Source: Rhizobium sp. BT03 (lineage in GTDB: Bacteria; Pseudomonadota; Alphaproteobacteria; Rhizobiales; Rhizobiaceae). Taken from it: DNA of 64,000 nt. The notes beneath the pieces are model-generated. The model was not told the DNA's origin. It did no database searches and was given only the letters and a program-made list of their open reading frames with translations. Position numbers and translations under genes: made by a program. The stretch lies in NCBI RefSeq assembly GCF_030053155.1, contig NZ_CP125640.1:248001-312000 (forward strand). Reading direction: 5' to 3'. How positions within the stretch are numbered: the stretch's first letter is position 1; every line of letters starts with the position of its first letter. This document shows, piece after piece, positions 50,249-60,660 of the stretch.

Positions 50249-51076
50249 TCAAGCATGACTGATCGATGCGAGCGAGCGGTAGAAAGACGGGGTCAGCCCG
50301 GCCTCGGCGCGGGCGAGATCGTTGAAGGGCGGCTTCAGCGGCCCGCGGAAATTGGCGCGCACCAGCTCCTGGAAGGCTTTGGCCGGGTCGCGCTTCTCCC
50401 GCGCGCAGAGGAAGCGAAACCATTTGGCGCCGACGGCGACATGGCCTTTCTCGTCGTTGTAGATGACGTCGAGGACATCGGCACTTTCGAGGTCGCCGGT
50501 CTGGCGCATCTTTGCCTGCAGCGACGGCGTGACGTCGAGGCCACGGGCTTCGAGAATCAGCGGCACGACCGCGAGCCTTGCCGTCAGGTCGTTGCGGGTC
50601 GAATGGGCCGCCTGCCAGAGCCCGTCATGGGCGGGGAGATCGCCGTAATCGGCGCCGAGATCGTTGAGGCGGGCGCGCACCATGCGGAAATGCTTGGCCT
50701 CCTCGAAGGCAACCTGCATCCAGCCGTCGAAAAAGGAATTCGGCACCTGTTCGGTGGCGAATCGCGCAACGATATCAAGCGCCAGATCGACGGCATTGAG
50801 CTCGATATGGGCGATGGCATGGAGCAGGGCGATGCGGCCTTTGAGCGTATGCAGCGAGCGCTTTTCCACCTGGGTCGGCGGCGTCAGCACCGGCCTGTCG
50901 GGACGGCCGGGCCTCTCCGGCAGGGCCGCATCGAGCGGCGAGCGCAGCGACACCCGGCGGGCGAACCAGCGGGTGGCGCTTTCCTGCGCAAGCGCCGTCT
51001 TGCGGTCGAGATCGGCGGAGCAGATGGCATCGATGGCGCCGCCGCGCAGCGAGGTTATCGTGAGGTCGCCGGTCAC
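50249..51076 (-). CDS. DUF455 ferritin-like protein
   Basis: A 275-aa protein. The helices HAIAHIELNAVDLALDI, MQVAFEEAKHFRMV, LILEARGLDVTP and DVIYNDEKGHVAVG carry the Glu/His pattern of a ferritin-like di-iron site. DUF455 proteins are widespread; distant similarity to MiaE-type hydroxylases exists, but function is unknown. Its start overlaps the bcp stop by 4 nt (ATGA), so the two are coupled. Confidence 0.85.
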   Translation of the reverse strand: MTGDLTITSLRGGAIDAICSADLDRKTALAQESATRWFARRVSLRSPLDAALPERPGRPDRPVLTPPTQVEKRSLHTLKGRIALLHAIAHIELNAVDLALDIVARFATEQVPNSFFDGWMQVAFEEAKHFRMVRARLNDLGADYGDLPAHDGLWQAAHSTRNDLTARLAVVPLILEARGLDVTPSLQAKMRQTGDLESADVLDVIYNDEKGHVAVGAKWFRFLCAREKRDPAKAFQELVRANFRGPLKPPFNDLARAEAGLTPSFYRSLASISHA

Positions 51077-51546
51077 GCAGCCAGATTCCGCACCGCCTCG
51101 AGCACGGTTTCGGCATGGCCCTGCACCTTCACCTTTTGCCAGATGGTGGCGATCGTGCCGTCCTGGCGGATCAGGAAGGTGGTGCGCTCGACGCCCATGA
51201 AGTTGCGGCCGTACATGCTCTTTTCCTTCCAGACGCCGTAGGCCTGCAGCGTCGTCTTCTCCTCGTCCGAGGCAAGCGCCACCGAAAGACGGTGCTTTCT
51301 GATGAATTTGTCATGGCAGGCGGCCGAATCGGGCGACATGCCGATGACGGCCGCACCCGCGGCCTCGAACTCGCTTGCCAGCGCGGTGAAAGCCAATGAT
51401 TCGGCGGTGCAGCCTGTCGTATCGTCCTTGGGATAGAAGAACAGCACGAGCGGCCTGCCCTGGAATTCGGCCAGCGAGACGCGGCCGCCGCCGTCGCGGG
51501 GAAGGTTGAAATCAGGAGCCGTGGCGCCGATGCCGGGAACCGCCAT
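51073..51546 (-). CDS. bcp: Peroxiredoxin, Bcp/PrxQ type
   Basis: A 157-aa thiol peroxidase: the peroxidatic cysteine is C46 in FYPKDDTTGCTAES, with PGIGATAPDFNLP at the N-terminus. The usual resolving cysteine five residues later (as in E. coli Bcp) is absent; another Cys at about 77 (SAACHDKF) may serve. It reduces H2O2 and alkyl peroxides using thioredoxin. Followed by a coupled DUF455 gene. Confidence 0.93.
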   Translation of the reverse strand: MAVPGIGATAPDFNLPRDGGGRVSLAEFQGRPLVLFFYPKDDTTGCTAESLAFTALASEFEAAGAAVIGMSPDSAACHDKFIRKHRLSVALASDEEKTTLQAYGVWKEKSMYGRNFMGVERTTFLIRQDGTIATIWQKVKVQGHAETVLEAVRNLAA

Positions 51547-51671
51547 TGGGAAAACCTTTCTTTTGCCGGGTTTGTGGATGACACTTTCTCTCCCCGAATT
51601 ATATAGTGGACGGAAACCCGTCCAGCATGGCCGGGTTCAATTCTTCACTTAAAGGGAGAGCCCGAAGGCGC

Positions 51672-54600
51672 ATGTCAGCCATCCGCGGCGAAAAGGTCAC
51701 GTTTCGCAAGAAGGATATCGTTGCGCTGGACCGCTTGCCGTCCGCCCAGGCCGAGGATCCGATCATCGTCCATTGCCCGCCGCCGCGTTCGCCGGTGCGG
51801 CGCACGGCGAAGCTGACCGCAGGATTTCTGGGCGTGATTCTGCTTGTTCTCGCCGCGATCGTCTTCACCGTCGAGAGCGGCATGTTCGACAAGCCGCTGT
51901 CGCAGCAGGCGCAGGCGGCCTTGAACGGCGTGGCCGGACCGCGCTACCGCGCCGAGGTCGGCTCCACCGTCATTCGCTTCACCTCGGATTTCCGGCTGGC
52001 GCTGGAAGCGCGCAACGTCAACATGATCGACGAGCAGAGCGGCCAGCACCTGTCGACGACGGGTTCGGTGCGCCTGGGGCTCGATCCGCTGCAGCTCTTC
52101 CGCGGCCGCATCGCCGTCACCGACATCGAAGCCGACGATATCGCGCTCGATACCGCGCTTCTGCCCTCCGGCAATCCCGTGACGCTCGACGATCTGCGCA
52201 TCGACGCCATGCCGGCGGCGATGGAGAAGATCTTCTCGCAGTTCGATATGTTCGACAGTGTCGTGACGCGCGGCTCGACCAATTCGGTGCGCATCTCCGG
52301 CATAAACATCAAGCTTGCCGACACCGCCAACGGCCCGCTGTCGCTGGTCGTCGACGATCTCGTCTTTGCCCATGCCGGGCCATCCTCGCTGCAATTGACC
52401 GGCGAGGTGGCGCTGAACGGCGAGGTGGCGGAACTCGAGGTGCTGGCCGAGAAGGAAGACGGCCACGTGTCGAAGGTCGTGGCGACGCTCAAGCATGCCG
52501 ACCTCACGCCCTTTGCGCTGAAACGCAACGATCAGGGCGTGATCCGGCAGGGGCTCAACACCTTTGCCGACCTGACGGTATCGGCCACCAGGGCGCGCGA
52601 TGGCGTGCAGCCGGCGCTTGCGGCCACCCTCGACATCGATCCCGGCCTGATCTATGCGGACGGCGATCCGCAGGAACTGTCGGGCGGACAGATCAATCTC
52701 GTTTATGATTTCGCCAAGCAGACGATCGAGATCGCCAAATCGAACGCGCGGTTCGGCGCGACCACCGTTCCGATCAACGGCGCGCTGATCGATCTCGACA
52801 AGCTCGATCCGCAGGCCGGAAAGGGCTTCGGCATCGACCTTCTGGTCAGCGGCGGCACGGCAGCCCCCGGCGGCTCCGGCGAGCAGCCGGTCGCCTTCGA
52901 CATCCAGGCGACCGGGCGCTACCTCGTCGCCGGGCGGGAGTTCCTGTTTCCCAACATGACCGTTTCCAGCCCGCTTGGCGCGCTTTACGGAGCACTGCAC
53001 GTCAGGCTGGGAGGCAAATCGCCGGAGATCAGCTTTGCCGGCCAGTCGTCACAGATGCAGACGACGGCGATCAAGCAGCTGTGGCCATTCTGGATGGCGC
53101 CCAAGGTGCGCACCTGGGTGCACGGCAACCTCTTCGGCGGCACCGTCACCAACGCCTCCATCTCCGTCTTCATTCCCTTCGGCAGGCTGGATGAGGCGGC
53201 CGGCGGCAAGGGGTTGAAGCTCGACGCCAACCAGATCCGCATCGGTTTCGACATCGCCGACGCGCGGATGAACGTCGCCGGCGACATTCCGCCGGTTCGC
53301 GACATGGCGGCCCATTTCGACCTGACCGGCCCCACTGCGACGATCGCGATCAAGAGCGGCACGTCGTTTTTCCCCTCCGGCCGGTCTGTCGGTCTAGGGC
53401 AGGGAACCTTCGCCATACCCGCAACTTACGACAAGCCGCTGATGGCCGATATCGATCTTGCGATCTCAGGGACAGCAGACGCCGTCGGCGAGCTTCTGAC
53501 CTACCGGCCGATCCGGGTGCTGCAGCGCGCCGGCTTTACGCCCGACGATTTCAAGGGGCGGATCGAGGCGAATGTGAAGGCGCATTTCGGCCTGCTCTCC
53601 TCGCAGAACCCGCCGCCGGCCGAATGGACGGCGGCGATGAAGCTCACCGATATCGATCTTGCCAAGCCGTTTTCCGGCCGCACGATCAGCAATCTCGACG
53701 GCATGCTGAACGGCAATCCGAAACAGATCACGCTCGACGCCAAGGCCCAGATCGACGGCGTCCCGGCCGATATCGATCTAACTGAGCCAGTCGAGGCATC
53801 CGACAGCGCGAAGCGGCAGCGGGTGATCACCGCGACGCTTTCCGAGGAGCAGCGCAACAAGCTGATACCCGGCCTTTCCGGCATCATCGGCGGCAGTGTC
53901 AAGATGGTCCTGACGCGGATCGACGACGACCGCCAGGACGTCCAGCTCGACCTTACCCGGTCGCAACTCGACCTGCCGTGGATCGGCTGGTCGAAGGGCA
54001 GCGGCATTGCAGCTTCGGCCGAATTCGAAACATCCGGCCCGGCCGACAATATTCAGATCAGGAACTTCCGACTGAAGGGCGACGGCTTCGGCGCCACCGG
54101 CTCTCTGAATGTCGGCAAGGCCGGGCTAATCTCGGCCGATTTCGACAGCGTCAAACTCTCCTCGCTTGACGATTTCGCCCTGTCGGTGAAACGCAGCAGA
54201 GGGAATTTCGACGTCTCGGTCTCCGGCGACAGCGCCGATGCGCGGCCGGTGATCGCACGGTTGAAATCGGGCTCGGGCGATGGCGATGATGACGGGGATG
54301 GCGGCGACACCGGCGTATCGGTGCGCGCCAGGCTGAAAAACGTCGTTGGCTTCAACGATGAGAAGATCGGCAATTTCCAGGCGCAGGTGTCACTGCGCGG
54401 CGACAAGCTGCAGGCGCTGAACTTTTCCGCCGTGACCGACAGCGGCGAGGCCGTGGTCAGCCAGATGAAGGACGGCGGCGTCATCAACATCACCAGCGGC
54501 GATGCCGGCGCGGTCTCGCGTTTCGCCGATCTCTACCAGCACATGCAAGGGGGCCTGCTCAATCTGGCGATCCGGCTTTCGCCACAAGGCGGCTGGGACG

Positions 54601-55073
54601 GCTCGCTCGACGTGCGCCGTTTCTCGATCGTCAACGAACAACGATTGCAGTCGATCGTCTCGACGCCTGTCGGAAGCGAGCAGCGCAGCCTCAACGAGGC
54701 CGTCAAGCGCGACATCGACACCTCGTCGCAGCGCTTCCAGCGCGGTTTTGCCCGCGTCGTTTCGCGGGGCGGCATGGTCGGCATCGAGAATGGCGTGCTG
54801 CGCGGCGACCAGATCGGCGCGACCTTCCAGGGTGTCGTGCGTGACCGCAAGGGCAATATGGACATGACCGGCACCTTCATGCCGGCTTACGGTCTCAACC
54901 GGCTGTTTGCCGAACTGCCGCTGATCGGCGTCATCCTCGGCAACGGCAGCGACCGCGGCCTGATCGGCATCACCTTCAAACTGACCGGCAAGTTCGACCA
55001 GCCGAACCTGCAGATCAATCCGCTGTCGATCATCGCGCCGGGTGTCTTCCGGCAGATCTTCGAATTCCAGTGA
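51672..55073 (+). CDS. AsmA/DUF3971-type envelope protein (YhdP-like)
   Basis: A 1133-aa protein with one N-terminal membrane segment (AKLTAGFLGVILLVLAAIVF), followed by long repeated beta-rich sequence and a C-terminal AsmA-like end (FMPAYGLNRLFAELPLIGVILGNGSDRGLIGITFKLTGKFDQPNLQINPLS). This is the plan of YhdP/TamB-like AsmA-superfamily proteins, thought to be bridge-like lipid carriers between inner and outer membranes. The ATG at 51672 (MSAIRGEKVTF) is preferred to GTG at 51606. It diverges from bcp. Confidence 0.85.
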   Translation: MSAIRGEKVTFRKKDIVALDRLPSAQAEDPIIVHCPPPRSPVRRTAKLTAGFLGVILLVLAAIVFTVESGMFDKPLSQQAQAALNGVAGPRYRAEVGSTVIRFTSDFRLALEARNVNMIDEQSGQHLSTTGSVRLGLDPLQLFRGRIAVTDIEADDIALDTALLPSGNPVTLDDLRIDAMPAAMEKIFSQFDMFDSVVTRGSTNSVRISGINIKLADTANGPLSLVVDDLVFAHAGPSSLQLTGEVALNGEVAELEVLAEKEDGHVSKVVATLKHADLTPFALKRNDQGVIRQGLNTFADLTVSATRARDGVQPALAATLDIDPGLIYADGDPQELSGGQINLVYDFAKQTIEIAKSNARFGATTVPINGALIDLDKLDPQAGKGFGIDLLVSGGTAAPGGSGEQPVAFDIQATGRYLVAGREFLFPNMTVSSPLGALYGALHVRLGGKSPEISFAGQSSQMQTTAIKQLWPFWMAPKVRTWVHGNLFGGTVTNASISVFIPFGRLDEAAGGKGLKLDANQIRIGFDIADARMNVAGDIPPVRDMAAHFDLTGPTATIAIKSGTSFFPSGRSVGLGQGTFAIPATYDKPLMADIDLAISGTADAVGELLTYRPIRVLQRAGFTPDDFKGRIEANVKAHFGLLSSQNPPPAEWTAAMKLTDIDLAKPFSGRTISNLDGMLNGNPKQITLDAKAQIDGVPADIDLTEPVEASDSAKRQRVITATLSEEQRNKLIPGLSGIIGGSVKMVLTRIDDDRQDVQLDLTRSQLDLPWIGWSKGSGIAASAEFETSGPADNIQIRNFRLKGDGFGATGSLNVGKAGLISADFDSVKLSSLDDFALSVKRSRGNFDVSVSGDSADARPVIARLKSGSGDGDDDGDGGDTGVSVRARLKNVVGFNDEKIGNFQAQVSLRGDKLQALNFSAVTDSGEAVVSQMKDGGVINITSGDAGAVSRFADLYQHMQGGLLNLAIRLSPQGGWDGSLDVRRFSIVNEQRLQSIVSTPVGSEQRSLNEAVKRDIDTSSQRFQRGFARVVSRGGMVGIENGVLRGDQIGATFQGVVRDRKGNMDMTGTFMPAYGLNRLFAELPLIGVILGNGSDRGLIGITFKLTGKFDQPNLQINPLSIIAPGVFRQIFEFQ

Positions 55074-55199
55074 GGCGGACAGGGCCATTGCGCAGGTTGC
55101 GCCCGACGGGCAATTTTGTCATCGACGCATGACGTGTTTTAGCGAGTTCTGATGTAGTATTCGCATTCGGCCCGGAAACAATGGCCGGCGGAGAATGCC

Positions 55200-55484
55200 A
55201 TGCAGTGCTCCCGGACAGTCTCTCTTGCATCGGCCGCCATGATCGTCGTCACGATCGGCCATCAGGCTTCGTATTCAGCGGAGAAAGGCGAGCGGCTGAA
55301 GCAGCCCGAGAGCATCCGCTCTGGCCACATCCTCCTCGTTCCCCTCGACGCGACGGTGACGCCGCCGACTTTCTCGATCAGCTGGTGGTCACGCGTGACA
55401 CGCGCACCCGGCGTCGATCCGCCACCCTATGTCTTCCGGGAGGCCGAACGAACGGACGCGACATCTCGGCCCGGTGTTGAGTAA
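55200..55484 (+). CDS. Possible small exported protein
   Basis: A 94-aa frame with a start-like ribosome site (GGAG 6 nt before the ATG) and a possible signal sequence (SLASAAMIVVTIGHQASYSA). No family recognised. It lies in the gap between the AsmA-like gene and tyrS and could be spurious. Confidence 0.4.
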   Translation: MQCSRTVSLASAAMIVVTIGHQASYSAEKGERLKQPESIRSGHILLVPLDATVTPPTFSISWWSRVTRAPGVDPPPYVFREAERTDATSRPGVE

Positions 55485-55517
55485 AGGTTGCGCCCCAACT
55501 CAGGAGTTGGGCAAAGA

Positions 55518-55541
55518 AAAGCCGGCGCGGACGCCGGCTTT
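55518..55541 (-). terminator. Terminator of tyrS
   Basis: AAAGCCGGCG (55518-55527) pairs perfectly with CGCCGGCTTT (55532-55541) around CGGA. On the - strand the stem runs into TTTT, 25 nt after the tyrS stop. The stem could also end transcripts from the small + strand frame. Confidence 0.85.
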
Positions 55542-55565
55542 GATATCCGTTCAGTTTGAATCCGC

Positions 55566-56822
55566 TTACGCGGCGCGGCGGATCAGGATGTGCTTCTTTT
55601 TACCGAGCGAGAGCTTGATGACGCCATCGGCGGTGATTTCGTTGCTGCCGATCAGGCGGCGTTCGTCGCTGACCGCCTCGTCGTTGATGCGCACCGCGCC
55701 GCCCTGAACATGCCGGCGAGCCTCGCCGTTCGAGCCGGCAAGGCCGGCGCGGACCATCAGCGAGAGCAGGCCGATGCCGCCGTCGAGTTCGGTCGCCGGG
55801 ATATCGACCGAAGGCAGGTTTTCCGAGAGCCCGCCTTCTTCGAAGGTCTTGCGCGCCGTTTCCGCGGCCTGCTCGGCGGCCGGACGGCCGTGGAGGATCG
55901 CGGTGACTTCGGTCGCGAGGATCTTCTTGACCTCGTTGATCTCCGAACCGCCGAGTGCAGAAAGACGAGCGATTTCATCCATAGGCAGCGTCGTGTAGAG
56001 CTTCAGGAAGCGCGAGACGTCGGCATCCTCGGTGTTGCGCCAGTACTGCCAGAAATCATAGGCCGACAGCATGTCGGCGTTCAGCCAGATAGCGCCCGTC
56101 GCCGACTTGCCCATTTTTGCGCCCGACGACGTCGTCAGCAGCGGCGATGTCAATGCATAGAGCTGCTTTGTCCCCATGCGGTGACCGAGGTCGATACCGT
56201 TGACGATGTTGCCCCACTGGTCCGAACCGCCCATCTGCAGGCGGCAGTCGTAGCGCTTGGCGATCTCGACAAAGTCGTAGGCCTGGAGGATCATGTAATT
56301 GAATTCCAGGAAGGACAGCGACTGCTCGCGGTCGAGACGCGTTTTCACGCTGTCGAAGGACAGCATGCGATTGACCGAGAAGTGCTTGCCGACATCGCGG
56401 AGGAATTCGAGATAGTTCAGCGAGCGCAGCCATTCGGCGTTGTTGATCATCAGCGCGTCCTTTGGACCGTCGCCGTAGTTCAGGTAACTCGAGAACACAC
56501 GCTTAATCGAGGCGATGTTGCCTTCGATCGTATCCACGGTCATGAGCTGGCGGGCCTCTTCCTTGAAGGAGGGATCGCCGACCATGCCGGTGCCGCCGCC
56601 CATCAGCGAGATGGCGCGATGACCGGTCTTCTGCATCCAGTGCAGCATCATGATCTGGATCAGCGAGCCGGCATGCAAGCTGGGCGCCGTTGGATCGAAG
56701 CCGATATAAGCCGTCACGGTTTCCTTGGCGAACATTTCGTCGAGGCCACGTTCATCGGAGACCTGATGAATGAAGCCGCGCTCTTTCAGCGTGCGGAGGA
56801 AATCGGACTTGAACTCGGACAT
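55566..56822 (-). CDS. tyrS: Tyrosyl-tRNA synthetase
   Basis: A 418-aa class I synthetase. The HIGH motif is the variant HAGS in [16 protein letters not shown] is GAKMGKS, and [16 protein letters not shown] is the tyrosine-specific block. A C-terminal S4-like RNA-binding domain ([17 protein letters not shown]) is present. ATG at 56822 ([17 protein letters not shown]) is chosen over 56870. Confidence 0.97.
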   Translation of the reverse strand: MSEFKSDFLRTLKERGFIHQVSDERGLDEMFAKETVTAYIGFDPTAPSLHAGSLIQIMMLHWMQKTGHRAISLMGGGTGMVGDPSFKEEARQLMTVDTIEGNIASIKRVFSSYLNYGDGPKDALMINNAEWLRSLNYLEFLRDVGKHFSVNRMLSFDSVKTRLDREQSLSFLEFNYMILQAYDFVEIAKRYDCRLQMGGSDQWGNIVNGIDLGHRMGTKQLYALTSPLLTTSSGAKMGKSATGAIWLNADMLSAYDFWQYWRNTEDADVSRFLKLYTTLPMDEIARLSALGGSEINEVKKILATEVTAILHGRPAAEQAAETARKTFEEGGLSENLPSVDIPATELDGGIGLLSLMVRAGLAGSNGEARRHVQGGAVRINDEAVSDERRLIGSNEITADGVIKLSLGKKKHILIRRAA

Positions 56823-56953
56823 GGCTTTCGTCTCTTGGTGTCTGCGCTTGACCCATATGGCTTCACGCAAGTTCGTTGTTGTTGATCTGTCGCGGCGCGT
56901 TTAGCACTGTTTTTATAAAAGTGCATCCGGGAATCGCATGGGAGGCAAGCCTC

Positions 56954-58072
56954 ATGGACATCATCAGGACTGCGATCGGCCTGATGAGCGGCACGTCGAT
57001 GGACGGAATCGACGTGGCACTGATCAGGACCGACGGCCGCGGCTTCATCGAGCGCGGACCGTTCATGGGCGTGCCCTATGAGGCCGATTTCCGTGGGCGG
57101 CTCAAACGGGCGCTGGAGCTGGCGCGGCCGCTGACCGACAGGAACGGCCGCCCCGTTGAACTTCGCGACATCGAGCGTGAGTTGACCCGACGGCATGCAA
57201 TTGCCGTTACGGCATTCCTGGAGCGTTTCGGGCTTGCTGCCAATGCCGTCGATGTTCTCGGCTTCCATGGCCAGACGGTGCTGCATCGACCCGATGAGGG
57301 GCTGACGATCCAGATCGGCGACGGCCAAGAATTGGCGCGCCAAACCGGCATATCGGTCGTCTATGACATGCGCGCCAACGACATGGTCCACGGCGGCCAG
57401 GGCGCGCCGCTGGTGCCGGCCTATCACGCCGCACTTGCGGGAAAACTTCAGCAGGCCGGGCAGGCGGTCTGTTTCGTCAATATCGGCGGCATCTCCAATC
57501 TGACCTTCATCGGCACGGACGGGCGGATATCGGCCTTCGACAGCGGCCCGGGCAATACGCTGATCGATCAGTGGGTGGAGATGCAGACCGGCAGAACCTA
57601 TGATCCCGGCGGCGAGATCGCCGGACGCGGCAAGGTCGTGGCCGCCCTGGCGCAACGGTATCTGGAAAGCCCATTCTTCCGCGGCAATGTCCGCCGCTCG
57701 CTCGATCGCGGCGATTTTGCGCCGCTTCATCAGGGCGAGGCGAGCCTTGAAGACGGCGCCCGGACGCTGGCGCATGTCGCCGCCGCCTCGATCGTCAAAT
57801 CCGCCGGTTTCCTGCCCGAGACCCCGTCGACCTATATCGTCTGCGGTGGCGGGCGGCTGAACGCCACGCTGATGGCGGAGTTTTCGGCCATGGCCGAAGC
57901 GCTGGGGTCGAAGGTATTGACCGCCGAGCAGGCCGGCTTCGACGGCGACGCGATGGAGGCCGAGGCCTGGGCCTATCTCGCCGTCCGCTCGCTGGATGGG
58001 CTGCCGTTGACGTTTCCCGGCACGACGGGGGTCAGCTCTCCTGTTAGCGGCGGAATGTTCGCAAGGCCATGA
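56954..58072 (+). CDS. anmK: Anhydro-N-acetylmuramic acid kinase
   Basis: A 372-aa sugar kinase that opens and phosphorylates anhydroMurNAc in peptidoglycan recycling. Signatures: [18 protein letters not shown] (ATP loop), [52 protein letters not shown] and [16 protein letters not shown] lies about 9 nt before the ATG at 56954. It shares a divergent region with tyrS and overlaps the following gene by 4 nt. Confidence 0.96.
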   Translation: MDIIRTAIGLMSGTSMDGIDVALIRTDGRGFIERGPFMGVPYEADFRGRLKRALELARPLTDRNGRPVELRDIERELTRRHAIAVTAFLERFGLAANAVDVLGFHGQTVLHRPDEGLTIQIGDGQELARQTGISVVYDMRANDMVHGGQGAPLVPAYHAALAGKLQQAGQAVCFVNIGGISNLTFIGTDGRISAFDSGPGNTLIDQWVEMQTGRTYDPGGEIAGRGKVVAALAQRYLESPFFRGNVRRSLDRGDFAPLHQGEASLEDGARTLAHVAAASIVKSAGFLPETPSTYIVCGGGRLNATLMAEFSAMAEALGSKVLTAEQAGFDGDAMEAEAWAYLAVRSLDGLPLTFPGTTGVSSPVSGGMFARP

Positions 58073-58593
58073 GCGAGAGGGTGATCCTGAAGACGCCGCG
58101 GCTCGGCTTCGTCATGTGGGATGAAGGCGATGCATCGCTGGTGCAGCAACTGCATTCGACGATGGCGACGACCCGATACCTTCCCGGCAATGCGCCGTGG
58201 AGCCTTGAGAAAGCCGAGGAGCAGCTGCGGCGCTGGTTCGAGGAGCAGGCACGCGACGGCACGACCAAATACAAGCTCCTTGCCGAAGATGGCAGCTTCG
58301 TCGGGCGCGCCGGCATTTCGCGGTTCAGGAGCGAACAGTTCGAACTCGGTTATTCCCTGATCGAGGAGGCATGGGGCAAGGGCCTGGCAACAGAAGCGGC
58401 AAGCGCCTTGGCCGGCTGGTTCTTCGAAAGGAGACTTGCGCCCGGTTTCATTGCCTTCACACATCCCGAAAACGTCGCCTCGCAGCGCGTTCTCAGGAAG
58501 ATCGGCATGCGCGAACGCGCGCCGATCCTTATCGATGGAGAGCTCGATGTGGCTTTCGAGATGACCGCTGAAATGCGGCCAGAGAATCCCTAA
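58069..58593 (+). CDS. GNAT acetyltransferase, RimJ/RimL type
   Basis: A 174-aa acetyltransferase: [16 protein letters not shown] at the start, [24 protein letters not shown] (acetyl-CoA pocket) and [16 protein letters not shown] are the RimL-type (Acetyltransf_3) blocks. Coupled to anmK by an ATGA overlap. The substrate may be an N-terminal amine or small molecule; unknown. Its end meets the convergent acyltransferase with a 4-nt overlap. Confidence 0.87.
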   Translation: MSERVILKTPRLGFVMWDEGDASLVQQLHSTMATTRYLPGNAPWSLEKAEEQLRRWFEEQARDGTTKYKLLAEDGSFVGRAGISRFRSEQFELGYSLIEEAWGKGLATEAASALAGWFFERRLAPGFIAFTHPENVASQRVLRKIGMRERAPILIDGELDVAFEMTAEMRPENP

Positions 58594-59756
58594 CTCTTGA
58601 CGGCAAGCGGCTGAACGCGCCCGCCTTGATTGCCATCCTCGACACCTCTGACCTGGGCGATGAACGAGAACCTCTTGCGGAGGCCGAGGATCGGTTTCTC
58701 GATGAAATGCCAGGACAGCACCGCGACGGCGAGAGCCGAGGGCAGGCCGACGGCATAGAGCGCCAGCGCCCCATATTTCGGAAAGAGAAACACCGAGGGG
58801 AACGCGCTGATCCAGATCTGCAGGAAGGGATCGTGGTAGAGATAGACGCCGTAGGAATAATCGCCTTTCCTGAAGAAGGCCGGGATCGGAACCTCCGACA
58901 GGCCGATGAAGACGGTCATGTAAACCAGCGAAGTAATGACGATCGGCCGGTTGATCACCGACTCGACCGCGCGGTTGTCGAGGGTGAGGATGGCGGTGAT
59001 GCAGACCAGGCAAGCGGCGGCGAATAGCCAGCGGGAATGCGGAATGACCGCTTTGAACTGAAAGGCGACGATGCCCATCATGAACGCCGTTATCAGCTGC
59101 GAGCCCCGGCTCATGAACAGGAAGCGCGCGATCGGCTTGATTGTATCAGGGAACAGATAGGGCATCTTCTGCACGATGAGGCCGAGGACGATATAGGCGG
59201 CCGTCACGGCGAGCAGCTTGTAGCGCGTCTTCACGATGGCGGTGATCATCAGGAACGACATGATGATGTAGCAGAAGATCTCCCAGGGAACCGTCCAGAG
59301 AGCGCCGTTGACACGCTGGCTGGGATTATCCTGGAAAACACCCGGCAGCTCATAATGGATCCAGCCGACGATATTCAGGAAGTATTTGAAAAATCGCGGA
59401 TCGGTAAAATAGTCGGCGTGATAGACGATCGTGACGATCGGCCCGATGATCAGCGAACAAACGACGATATCGACGGCCAATGCTGGAACGATGCGCAAGC
59501 CGCGATTGATCAGGAAATTCTGCAGGCTCAGGCGCTGGGCGCTGCCGGCGATCAGAAATCCGCTCAACGCGAAAAACATCGGAACAAGAGCGTATTCAGT
59601 AAACCAGAATACCGAGCCTCTGACGAAGGCATCATTGCTTGTCAGCAAAAAGGAATGGGTCAATACGATAGAAAAGGCGAGCCCAATTCGAAGAAAGTCG
59701 AACCCCGGACCAATACCCCTATACTTATCCAGGACTTCCCCGAACGACTTGGTCAT
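58590..59756 (-). CDS. Membrane acyltransferase, acyltransferase-3 family
   Basis: A 388-aa protein with about ten membrane segments. FDFLRIGLAFSIVLTHSFL has the conserved early His (H near 37 of the mature frame), followed by RGLRIVPALAVDI, LWTVPWEIFCY and SYGVYLYHDPFLQI. This is the OafA/NodX-like family that O-acylates surface polysaccharides, lipids or peptidoglycan. The ATG at 59756 has GAGG 6 nt upstream. Its target is unknown. Confidence 0.87.
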   Translation of the reverse strand: MTKSFGEVLDKYRGIGPGFDFLRIGLAFSIVLTHSFLLTSNDAFVRGSVFWFTEYALVPMFFALSGFLIAGSAQRLSLQNFLINRGLRIVPALAVDIVVCSLIIGPIVTIVYHADYFTDPRFFKYFLNIVGWIHYELPGVFQDNPSQRVNGALWTVPWEIFCYIIMSFLMITAIVKTRYKLLAVTAAYIVLGLIVQKMPYLFPDTIKPIARFLFMSRGSQLITAFMMGIVAFQFKAVIPHSRWLFAAACLVCITAILTLDNRAVESVINRPIVITSLVYMTVFIGLSEVPIPAFFRKGDYSYGVYLYHDPFLQIWISAFPSVFLFPKYGALALYAVGLPSALAVAVLSWHFIEKPILGLRKRFSFIAQVRGVEDGNQGGRVQPLAVKS

Positions 59757-59897
59757 TGCGGACCTCGCTTTAGTTAGGATCGCGAGGAGCCTACCGCACT
59801 GCAATATATATTGCAACACGGTAGATGATCTGTTTCGGCACAATCGATCCACGCGGCCCGGATCGTGCTGCATGAGATGGATCTGAGCGCTATGGCG

Positions 59898-60575
59898 TCA
59901 GCGAATCCGCTTGGCGGCCGGTTCCGGCACCAGTTCGCCGTTCAGGCGGCGGTCGAGATAGTCCTCGCATTCGCCCATCAGCGTTTCCACCTGGCCGTTG
60001 AAGAAGTGGTTGGCGTTGGAAACGGTGCGGTGGGTGATGAGAATGCCCTTCTGGGTCTTCAGCTTCTCCACAAGGCCGTTGACGTCCTTTTCCGGCGCCA
60101 CCTTGTCGGCCTCGCCGTTGATGATCAGGCCGGAGGAGGGGCAGGGCGCCAGGAAGGAGAAATCGTACGTGTTCGGCTGCGGGGCGATCGACATGAAACC
60201 TTCGATCTCCGGCCGGCGCATCAGAAGCTGCATGCCGATCCAGGAGCCGAAGGAATAACCGGCGACCCAACAGGTCTTCGAATCAGGATGCAGGCTCTGC
60301 ACCCAGTCGAGCGCCGAGGCGGCATCCGAAAGTTCGCCGGCGCCGTGGTCGAATTCGCCCTGGCTGCGGCCGATGCCCCGGAAATTGAAGCGCAGCGTCG
60401 TGAACCCGCGCTTCTGGAACATGTAGAAGAGCTGGTAGACGATCTGATTGTTCATCGTGCCGCCGAACTGCGGATGCGGATGCAGAATCAGGGCGATGGG
60501 CGCGCTTTTTTCCTTGGAGGGCTGGTAGCGGCCTTCAAGACGGCCGGCTGGGCCGTTGAAAATAACTTCGGGCAT
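59898..60575 (-). CDS. Alpha/beta hydrolase
   Basis: A 225-aa cytoplasmic hydrolase. Key segments: LILHPHPQFGGTMNN, RFNFRGIGRSQGEFDHGAGE, nucleophile elbow VAGYSFGSWIGMQL, INGEADKVAPEKDV (Asp) and NANHFFNGQVE (His). It is of the PHB-depolymerase/YfhR-like type (COG2945). GGAG lies 5 nt before the ATG at 60575; the longer frame to 60737 would overlap the suf promoter. Confidence 0.85.
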   Translation of the reverse strand: MPEVIFNGPAGRLEGRYQPSKEKSAPIALILHPHPQFGGTMNNQIVYQLFYMFQKRGFTTLRFNFRGIGRSQGEFDHGAGELSDAASALDWVQSLHPDSKTCWVAGYSFGSWIGMQLLMRRPEIEGFMSIAPQPNTYDFSFLAPCPSSGLIINGEADKVAPEKDVNGLVEKLKTQKGILITHRTVSNANHFFNGQVETLMGECEDYLDRRLNGELVPEPAAKRIR

Positions 60576-60627
60576 TGGTACTCCGGGTTTTATTTCGCGT
60601 TCGCGCTGCGTCGGACGACAACATGAC

Positions 60628-60656
60628 TTGACTAGTGTTGTCAGCTTTTCTAAAAC
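60628..60656 (+). promoter_or_regulatory. Promoter of the suf operon
   Basis: TTGACT (60628-60633) and TAAAAC (60651-60656) are separated by exactly 17 bp. The expected start of transcription, about 60663, falls in the Irr-like box. A leader of about 130 nt precedes sufS. Confidence 0.65.
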
Positions 60657-60660
60657 GCAG

